The translations under genes were made by a program, and so were the position numbers. This document shows, one piece after another, positions 56,982 through 64,000 of a stretch of 64,000 nucleotides of DNA; positions within the stretch are counted from its first letter, which is position 1, and every line of letters begins with the position of its first letter. The notes beneath the pieces were generated by a model that did not search any database, was not told where the DNA came from, and saw nothing but the letters and a program-made list of their open reading frames with translations. Source of the DNA: Orobanche coerulescens (lineage: Eukaryota; Streptophyta; Magnoliopsida; Lamiales; Orobanchaceae); the NCBI GenBank assembly GCA_033398695.1, contig CM065815.1:143141001-143205000 (forward strand), in the 5' to 3' direction.

Positions 56982-59252
56982 TGTAATACCCGGTTGTAAT
57001 TCAGTCATTTTTATTCAGTAATTATCAATCAATAATTGTCACTCAGTAATTTTCATTCATTAATAATCACTCATCATTCATACTCGTTCAATTGTGTTCA
57101 CCGTTCGGCGTAATATTTGTCATACTCGTACTTTTGCACCCGTACTTCTCGAATTCGGTGATTTTTTTGTACTCGGTGCATCGCTAGGCTGAACTTCTTG
57201 TCGATCAGGGCCGCACGAGCAGGCCGCACGAGCATCGGGTCGTGCGTAGCGCTCGTGCGTTGCGGCTGGACTGGGCAGGAGACCCAGCGGCCGAGTCAGT
57301 GCCGCACGAGCAGGCCACACGAGCAACTGCTCGTGCGCGGCGCGTGTGTGTTGCGGCTGGTTTGGGCAGGAGACCCAATGGTCGAGTCAGTGCCACACGA
57401 GCAGGCCACACGAGCAACTGCTCGGGCGTGGTGCTCATGTGTTACGACTGTACTGGGCAGGAGGCCCAGCGTTCGAGTCAGGGACGCACGAGCAGGCCAC
57501 ACGAGTTGCTGCTCGTGCGCAGTGCTCGTGCGCTAAGAGCAGTATCCGGCAGAAGCTTCACGCACGACCGGACGCACGGACACTTGATCGTGCGGGTTGG
57601 TCGTGCGTCCCTGTGACCTATATAAGTGGACCGACGGGTTTTTTCTCATTTTCACCATTTCTTCATCCTACTTCCGAGAGAGAGGGTTTGTGGGAGAAAT
57701 TTTCATCATCAATCACTTGAGTACTCGATTTTCATCATCTTCATTCGGTTGTGAAGCTCGGATTGTCGATCTAACGCGTGTTCGTCGAATCAAAGTATTT
57801 GGATCTTCAAAGGTAATATTCTTCAAACATATTGGATTTCGATTTTGAGTTGGGATATGATGTTTTGGATGTGATAATCATGATATATGAAGTGATATAG
57901 TTGTGATTATGAATTGTTAAGGATTATCATCGGATTAATAGGGATTATTCAAGAACACTTTGAATATTGATTTGTATTTGGGGGTTTTAGATTAGCTGTC
58001 GATGTAATCACGAATTTGGATATTCATATTGGATTTTTTGATGGTATCGAAGATGTTTTGTCGGTTGAAACACTCCTTGGGGATTCGATATTGGTATAAT
58101 TGAGGATTGATTATAAACAATCGAAGATTGGTTACAACGTGTTCGATATAATGCCCCAATGAACTTGGTTTAGTCGTATCGACGTTTTGAGTTTGTTATA
58201 TTCGTGTTTGATTTGTATGTTGAACGGATTGTTGGTAGTTGTGTTATTCAAGGTTGTTCGAGCGACCGACATTTCATTTAGGACGTTGTTCGTGGAAGGA
58301 CATTGTTCACCGGTGTCGTGTAAGTTAATTCTTACTCGGTTAAAAGGATATTCATTCCTTTCGTTGTTGTTCATTCATAATCATAATTCATTCATAATGT
58401 ATTAACCGTATTGAGACTTGTAATTGTCGAATAATCACTTCATTCATGAGGAACGACGGTTCCAATCATTTTATTGAGCTATCATTCACTTCACTATCAT
58501 TTTCATTTTGGTGAGTCATTCTTGACTTTGTCGAATTATTATTCATTGATATTCATTATGGTCATTCTCATTCATATGACCTTCTGGGTTCATATTGCGT
58601 GGCCGGGTGTGGATGTGTGGAATTTTTAGTCGGGCACACGATAGTCATGTGTTGGGTTCACCGATACATTGGACTGTGCACACGGCAACATTTACCTCCG
58701 TGAGACTAATTAGGTACAAGGACGGGTGTGTCCGGGCACTCGTCTTGTGCACATTACGGGCGTACTATGATGCTCCTCTTCAACTTAAATTCATAACTAA
58801 TGATAATTCATGATTGAGATATATCATGATTGTGTATATTCAACCCTTGAGGATTGTTGTTCTGTGTAACTGACCCCGTTGGGGGATATTATTTTCAGGT
58901 CACGGCAAGTCAAAGGCAAGGGAAGGGCATGTCGACGGAGAGGAGTCCTAGTGATACTAGTAGGGGGCCCCAGTCCTTTCAGTCTTCACGTTTTCTTCTT
59001 TTTATTTCCGCTGCAAAACTTCCGGTTGAATGTTCATTTATTCAGGGTTGTATGTTTTATCTTCACATAAAATGTACATGTATTCTGTATTCCTGGGTGT
59101 GTGGTACTTAAAACTCCTCATCGGATTGATTTATAATATATTGTGGTCTGGTACTATAATTATATTATTTAATTCATTAATTTTCTTTCGCTTGGTGGGT
59201 CCCAGTCGGGGGTCCACGGCACTGTAATATCCGCCTAGTTTGGAGTGTTACA
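56982..59252 (+). repeat. 3' LTR of the second chromovirus
   Basis: 2271 bp, near-identical in layout to 49468-51738. GCACGAGC array 57213-57608, TATA 57619-57625, hairpin plus CAGGT 58871-58900, end AGTGTTACA. Confidence 0.93.
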
Positions 59253-59631
59253 GCTGAAGGCACCGGATTATTGAAGAATACTACAGGGTTTCAGCACAAT
59301 CAAAGGGGCGACACTCAAAAGCCTATTTGGAGGACCAAATGAGGATCGAGAGGGAGCTCCGAGATGAGGAGCAAAGGAAGTCTCAAGACCAGTTCCAGAA
59401 ATTCCAAGAGGAACAAACGAAGGTTCAACAAGAGATGTTAGCTCAGCAGCAGGCCATGATGCAGTATATGATGTCATTGAGTCAGACCGTGTGTCAATCG
59501 GGAATTTCGGTACCGCCACCACCTCAATTCTTCAATTCACAAACACCCCCTCTTCTTCACAGCCTCGGGACGACGACATGCAAGACGGTAGTAATCCTTC
59601 TTCTATCTTTAATAATTTGACGGATCTTTGA
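59253..59631 (+). pseudogene. TnpA/Transposase_24-like CACTA gene, last piece
   Basis: After the second retrotransposon the coding signal returns: one frame gives RHRIIEEYY, KAYLEDQMRIERELRDEEQ and a Gln/Glu-rich helix (QKFQEEQTKVQQEMLAQQQ), a likely coiled coil for multimer formation, then SQTVCQSGISVPPPPQFF. A frameshift in the C run near 59548 leads to a neighbouring frame that ends NPSSIFNNLTDL with TGA at 59629-59631, probably the true C-terminus. Joining to the exon before the insertion is not in frame as it stands, so a further shift or an intron lies at the junction. Confidence 0.75.
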
Positions 59632-59886
59632 GGATTTTAGTTGTTATTGTAGTAGTTCTTTTGTTAAATATTTTTTATATAGATTCGTGTTCGTTAACGT
59701 TGGTGTTTATAGTGATTTTGTTGATGTTGCTACATGACATGTTGATATGGTTGGTATTTAAATTATGCTTTTCGTACATTGATTTATGTTGATTGTGATG
59801 TATGGTGGTGTATTGTACATTTGGAATAACAGGTTATCTGAACAGGTTTGGGGATTCCGAAATCTGAATTTTTTTTTTCACTGGAC
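59632..59886. other. 3' UTR and spacer of the CACTA element
   Basis: T-rich, no ORF. Leads into the 3' subterminal array. Confidence 0.6.
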
Positions 59887-60364
59887 TTTAGCTGACGGCA
59901 TTTGCACAGACCGTCGGCTAAAGTACTTATTTAAAAAAAAAACACTTTAGCCGATGACTATGTAACCGTCGGCTAAAACCTATATATTTTAGCCGACGAC
60001 AAACACTTTAGCCGGCGACTATATAACCGTCGGCTAAAACCTATACATTTTAGCTGGCGACAAACACTTCAGCCGAAGACTATGTAACCGTCGGCTAAAA
60101 CCTATACATTTTAGCCGACGGCGACTTTTCGTCGTCGGATAAAATGTAGAACTTTAGCCGACGACGATGTATCCGTCAGCTAAAACTGGAACTATTTTAG
60201 CCGACGACGGTGTAACCGTCGGCTAAACTGGAACTTCAGCCGACAACCTTCTCTATTTTCCGTCGGCTAAACTTTAGCCGGCCGACCGACTTTTAGCCGA
60301 CAACTGACCACTTTAGCCGATGATTTTCGACTTTAGTCGACGACTTTTTGCTATCGGCTAAAGT
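59887..60364. repeat. CACTA 3' subterminal repeats
   Basis: About twenty copies of TTTAGCCGACGAC and its inverse CGTCGGCTAAA, denser than at the 5' end. Several units form a higher-order repeat of about 60 bp with TATGTAACCGTCGGCTAAAA. Asymmetry between ends is common in En/Spm. Confidence 0.92.
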
Positions 60365-60371
60365 ATAAACA

Positions 60372-60380
60372 TTGGTAGTG
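60372..60380 (-). repeat. CACTA terminal inverted repeat, right
   Basis: TTGGTAGTG, inverse of 21622-21630, followed by the TTG duplication at 60381-60383. Confidence 0.92.
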
Positions 60381-60383
60381 TTG

Positions 60384-61344
60384 TTTGATATAGCCGGATT
60401 TAATTTTAATGTTGTAACTCAATTTATATTCTGTTAAAAATTATAATTAATTTTGTTTAATTGGTTAAAAATTATTTCGTATTTGAGAAGAAATTTCAAA
60501 ACAAAAAAATAAGAAAATATATTGAGATGAAGAAAGAAATATCATGTAATCTGTGAACAACAACTCAAGGTATTGAGAAAAATAATAATATTTATTCTGA
60601 AAGATGCAAGAAAGATGTTGACCTCAATTGAATTAGACTAGATTTTTGGTGAATAAAACAAATATTAGAAAACTCCAGAAAAATGAACGATTGTTTTAAA
60701 AAAAAAACATGATGATATTCTTAATTTCATATGCATTATAATTTATGTAAAATCAGAATTAAATTTTAAATAGGTTCTTGCGTCATCGAATTGAGAGTGA
60801 CTTCTTCCGCTGTAGATTTATGATACAATAATTTTTTATTATCTTTTTATTTTGAAATATATGACTTAGCATGTATATCAAAAAGTTTTTGCATGTCATT
60901 ATCATCTAGTTGATTTGGTCGGTGGCATAAGCTTGTATATGCTACTTGAATATTTTATATCAACTAGAGTTCAAATCATGCATTCACAATTTATTTATCT
61001 ATTACTTTTATAGTTGTGACTTATGTGTCAACCGGAATATGTAAGGCTGAAATGTGACATGTGACAGTGAAGCATGAAAAGCAGCCGCATACGCTCGACA
61101 TATTTTTCATTAGTATATGTAAGTGGGAACCGGACTTTCTACATGAACTTCATGATCTAATTTTAACTATCAATATCTTAGTTATATATTAATAAAAAAT
61201 ATAAAAAAAATATTGTAAAAATTTATATCGAGACAACTCCACTAATACCTTATATACATACATATATTCTGTACTAATCTAACAAGTACGATCAAATATT
61301 TGTATATGAACAATATAAGAAAGTGAAGTATTGTAACTAAAAAA
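60384..61344. other. AT-rich spacer between CACTA and copia elements
   Basis: Nearly 1 kb of AT-rich DNA without ORF, repeat array or RNA gene that I can support. Confidence 0.6.
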
Positions 61345-61815
61345 TGTTGGAAATGGTTTATTAATTAACCATTTATTAAAAATAAATATTGTTAATTAAA
61401 TAATTATTATTTAATTAAAATATTTATTGAATGTTAATCTACGTCGTGAGTAGATGAACGTGGTATATTTAATATTTCTAAATCGATTTCCGGTGAGTGA
61501 GATATTATATGTTAAAGTTTGATGTTGGAATAGGAACTAACATGAGGTATATGATGTTAGTTATCCCACATTGATTGTGGATGGATGTTTTGGCTTGTAT
61601 TTAAAGTCTTTGCCTTTATGGGCTTAATAACAAGTGGGTTGGTGTGTATGGGCTTATCTTTTTGGACCAAATCCGTAAGTCCACTAGCCTTTTGGTATGG
61701 ACAAGACTCTTGAGTTGGCAAGACTCTTCATCCGACCAGCCCTTAGGGCGTCTGAAACCGCCAGCCATAATGGCAGGAGTAATGGCGACGAGTCCCTTCA
61801 CCTGATCAAGGAGTG

Positions 61816-61865
<50 letters not shown>

Positions 61866-62208
61866 AGATTACGTCATTGCGTAACACACACGAAAATCAA
61901 TGCATTTTTATCATATCATATCTGATTCGATCTTCGTTTCGATCCGATTCGCAGTGCTCGGTTGCGGTCTTGCTACTGCCGAGACGTTCAGATCGTTTTA
62001 ACCTTTGGGGACGAGCCGCTTCACCGTGAGCACTACCGGGGCGTATTCTCGTCTTGCGGGCAGAAGCTCTAGCTTCGGACGATCTATAGTCCTTTTATTA
62101 AAAATTGTTCGTTACCTTCAAAGTGTAATATTTTCTTTCTGTTCTTTGTTATAGTTAAGTTCAGAATTTTATTTGTAATACATGTGCAAGTATCGAATTA
62201 TTCCAACA
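61345..62208 (+). repeat. 5' LTR of the copia element
   Basis: Starts TGTTGGAA and ends TTCCAACA, a perfect 8-bp inverted terminal repeat with TG...CA ends; 864 bp. Contains an (AT)n run at about 61816-61862. A classical TGGTATCAGAGC primer site does not follow; the text after the LTR is ATCTCAAGACG. The right boundary is therefore based on the ends alone. Confidence 0.75.
61816..61862. repeat. (AT)n microsatellite
   Basis: About 23 TA dinucleotides in a row within the copia LTR. Confidence 0.95.
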
Positions 62209-62272
62209 ATCTCAAGACGAGAATAATCGACCATACTTGTTCGTGTCATACTAAAACTTTTGCTGGAGAAAA

Positions 62273-63248
62273 ATGTCGTTCAATGCAAGCACCGGCGCAT
62301 CCACTAATCCATCCACCGGTTCTGGAACCATTGGATCATCAAGCTCTTCAATGGATCCCATTCACAATGTTGCTCGACTAATGCCTATCGCCGAGAAACC
62401 TCCTGTTTTCTCGGGCACTGACTTCAAACGTTGGTCTCAAAAGATGCTGTTCTACATTACCACAATGGGGCTTGCGAGCTTCCTGCGTGAAGAAAAGCCT
62501 CCTGTCCCTGCTGAGAACGAGGCGAATGTTCAAGTGCGTACCGACTATGATACCTGGGTTCATTCCGACTATCTGTGTCGGAATATGTTGCTGAACGTGC
62601 TTGATGATGGCCTGTTCAATGTGTTCAACATCAAGGAGACTGTCAAAGAAATTTGGGATGCTCTTGAGTTGAAATACCGTGTTAATTCTGCTAGCACGAA
62701 GAAGCTTGTTGTCACGAGGCTCTCCGAATTCCAAATGGTGGATTCTCGTCCAATGATGCCCCAAGTACAAGAGTTCCAAACTCTTATACATGATGTTCAT
62801 TCTGAGGGGATGCCTCTACCCGAGGCGTACACTGTGGCGCTCTTGGTCGACAAGTTGCCGCCTAGTTGGAAGGAGTTCAAGGGATACCTTAAGCATAAGT
62901 GAAAGGAAATGACTCTTGAAATTTTGGTTGCTAAGCTCCGAACTGAAGCTCAAGTCCGTGATATAGACTTGAAAACCAAAGCTCCTATGGATGCTAAGGC
63001 TAATCTGACTGAAGGTAGGGGCGGACCTTCCAAAAAGCGTCCACTTCCTACCAAAGGCAAGGGAAAGGATGTGGCACCTCCGACGAAGTTTACCGGAACG
63101 TGCTACAACTGTGACAAGCCCGGCCATATGGCTAAAAACTGCCGAAAGCCGAAGAAGAACAAGGGAAAAGGCAAAGTCAACCATGTCGAGAAGGACTTTG
63201 ACTCTTGGGACAAAGATGATCTTGCTGCCATGATCACCGAGGTAAATC
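62273..63248 (+). pseudogene. Ty1/copia Gag
   Basis: ATG at 62273 opens a Ser/Gly/Thr-rich start, then the copia gag (UBN2-type) with FSGTDFKRWSQKMLFYITT, IWDALELKYR and LPPSWKEFKGYL. A TGA at 62900-62902 (CGA or AGA expected) interrupts the frame, which continues with MTLEILVAKLRTEAQ, a Lys-rich segment and one zinc knuckle CYNCDKPGHMAKNC (about 63100-63141). It forms the particle and binds RNA. One stop is the only break in gag. Confidence 0.87.
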
Positions 63249-64000
63249 ATGTCTCGGAACCTAACCCTGTTACTTGGTTTCTTGATACAGTGCACTGTTC
63301 ACATCTGTGTGAACCGAGACTTGTTTTTCACTTACAAGGAGATTCAAGACTGCTTCATCACAGAGGCAAGTGATCGTACCTCTCCAGTTCTTGGAATTGG
63401 AACTGTTGTGCTTCAATTCACCTCCGGTGTAGAGATAACTCTGAAGGATGTCTTTGCATGCTCCGGCAATCCGCAAGAATATGGTGTATGGTGTCAAATT
63501 AGTTAGAGCAAAAATTGATGTAGACCTTCGTAGCGATTTTATGATAATACGCAAGTTTTGTAAGACTCTAGGGAAAGGTCATATTGTCGAGGACATGTTC
63601 AAACTTAGCGTTCGTACTTGTAAGCCTCCAAAGGCGATTGCTAATAATAATGCTACTACTTCTGCTTATTTGCTTGAGTGCTCAAATTTATGGCATTGTA
63701 GATTAGGTCATGTGAATCTAAATGCTATAAAAAGATTAGTAAACTTAGATTTACTAAAATTAAATGAAATCAAAAATCAAAACAAATGCGAGATTTGTGT
63801 TGAGGCAAAAATGACGAAACTACCATTTCATTCGGTAAAACGGGACACAAAACCCCTTGAATTAATTCACACAGACGTGTGTGATTTAAAATTTGTGCAA
63901 ACTAGAGGTGGTAAGAAGTACTTTATCACTTTCATCGATGATTACACAAGATATTGTTATCTTTATCTTTTGAGAAGTAAAGATGAGGCTATTGAAGCCT
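63249..64000 (+). pseudogene. Ty1/copia Pol, N-terminal part (protease, GAG-pre-integrase, integrase start)
   Basis: Protease begins WFLDTVHCSHLC, where the active-site DTG/DSG triad is broken to DTV and a frameshift occurs; the neighbouring frame continues DLFFTYKEIQDCF and VEITLKDVFA. After another shift near 63470 the frame is open to the window edge: KTLGKGHIVEDMF, LWHCRLGHVNLNAI and CEICVEAKMTKLPF (GAG-pre-integrase His/Cys finger), LIHTDVCDLK (first integrase Asp) and FITFIDDYTRYCYLYLL. Integrase inserts cDNA; the remaining catalytic residues are beyond the window. Confidence 0.87.

Larger units (their letters stand above)
49468..59252 (+). mobile_element. Ty3/gypsy chromovirus, second family, 9.8 kb
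   Basis: LTRs 49468-51738 and 56982-59252, both 2271 bp and very alike by eye, so the insertion is comparatively young. PBS 51743-51754, gag-pol 52236-56946, pre-PPT hairpin 56945-56962, PPT 56968-56981. C-terminal chromodomain-like block. It inserted into the second CACTA gene. LTR sequence and U3 motif differ from the other families, although termini and layout agree. Confidence 0.93.
21622..60380 (+). mobile_element. CACTA (En/Spm) DNA transposon, 38.8 kb including two retrotransposon insertions
   Basis: Ends CACTACCAA...TTGGTAGTG with a TTG duplication and subterminal arrays of TTTAGCCGACGAC-type motifs at both ends prove one element. It carries a TNP2-like gene (22291-25741) and a TnpA/Transposase_24-like gene (27862 to 59631) in the same direction. 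Two LTR retrotransposons (28205-47558 and 49468-59252) sit inside the second gene. Subtracting them and their duplications leaves about 9.6 kb, a normal size. The transposase genes hold stops and a frameshift, so the element is dead unless helped in trans. Confidence 0.95.
61345..64000 (+). mobile_element. Ty1/copia LTR retrotransposon, partial (runs off the right edge)
   Basis: LTR 61345-62208 followed by gag and the start of pol in copia order (gag, protease, GAG-pre-integrase, integrase). The rest (RT, RNase H, 3' LTR) lies outside. The gag frame has a stop and the protease region a frameshift, so the copy is defective. No left target duplication can be confirmed without the other end. Confidence 0.88.

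Noticed and set aside
28205..59252. Endogenous pararetrovirus or env-bearing retrovirus
   Set aside because: No movement protein, coat-type capsid gene or envelope frame; gene order and chromodomain-like C-terminus fit Ty3 chromoviruses.

Overview
This is plant nuclear DNA made almost entirely of transposable elements. The evidence is Ty3/gypsy chromovirus and Ty1/copia polyproteins, a FAR1-type MULE transposase, a CACTA element with TNP2 and Transposase_24-like genes, GT-AG introns and iMet-tRNA primer sites. I see no host gene, rRNA gene, CRISPR array or bacterial operon. The species cannot be named from the sequence; a flowering plant with a repeat-rich genome fits.

Layout. (A) 1-1866 and part of the sequence after 13476: an old minus-strand Ty3/gypsy relic (RT, protease, gag zinc knuckles). 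(B) 1872-13471, inserted in A with a CTTAC target duplication: a Ty3 element with 2.65 kb LTRs that encodes only gag. Its 3' LTR is split by a solo LTR (9094-12402, duplication CTTCG). (C) 13477-16768: AT-rich DNA without a recognisable gene. (D) 16769-21218: a MULE with long TIRs and a perfect 9-bp duplication, carrying a FAR1/FRS-like transposase with one frameshift. (E) 21622-60380: one CACTA (En/Spm) transposon (TIR CACTACCAA, duplication TTG). Without its passengers it is about 9.6 kb, with a TNP2 gene at 22291-25741 and a second, TnpA/Transposase_24-like gene starting at 27862. Two retrotransposons cut that second gene: a Tekay-like chromovirus at 28205-47558 (duplication GAGCA) and another chromovirus at 49468-59252 (near duplication GATGA/GCTGA). 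The first chromovirus carries a 9.6 kb non-coding LTR element (29497-39089, duplication TAACC) in its own 5' LTR. (F) 61345-64000: LTR, gag and the start of pol of a Ty1/copia element that leaves the window.

Order of events from the nesting: A before B before the solo LTR; CACTA before both chromoviruses; first chromovirus before the non-coding element. Every retrotransposon with visible coding regions carries stops, frameshifts or lost catalytic residues.

The most interesting signal is in the non-coding parts. LTR families whose bodies look different share one layout: a TGTAATAYCC start, an upstream array of a short CpG-rich palindrome (TAGCGCACGCTA in four families, GCACGAGC/GCTCGTGC in the fifth), a TATA box, and an end of the form TGTAATAYYCC...GGGGTGTTACA. 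Most also have a tandem-repeat block after the TATA box and a C-run/G-run hairpin followed by CAGGT. Hairpins just after the primer site and just before the polypurine tract are kept even in the gag-only and non-coding elements. This suggests a shared set of cis-acting RNA/DNA signals serving both autonomous and parasitic elements. Helix and repeat statements were read by eye; no folding, alignment or database search was run.
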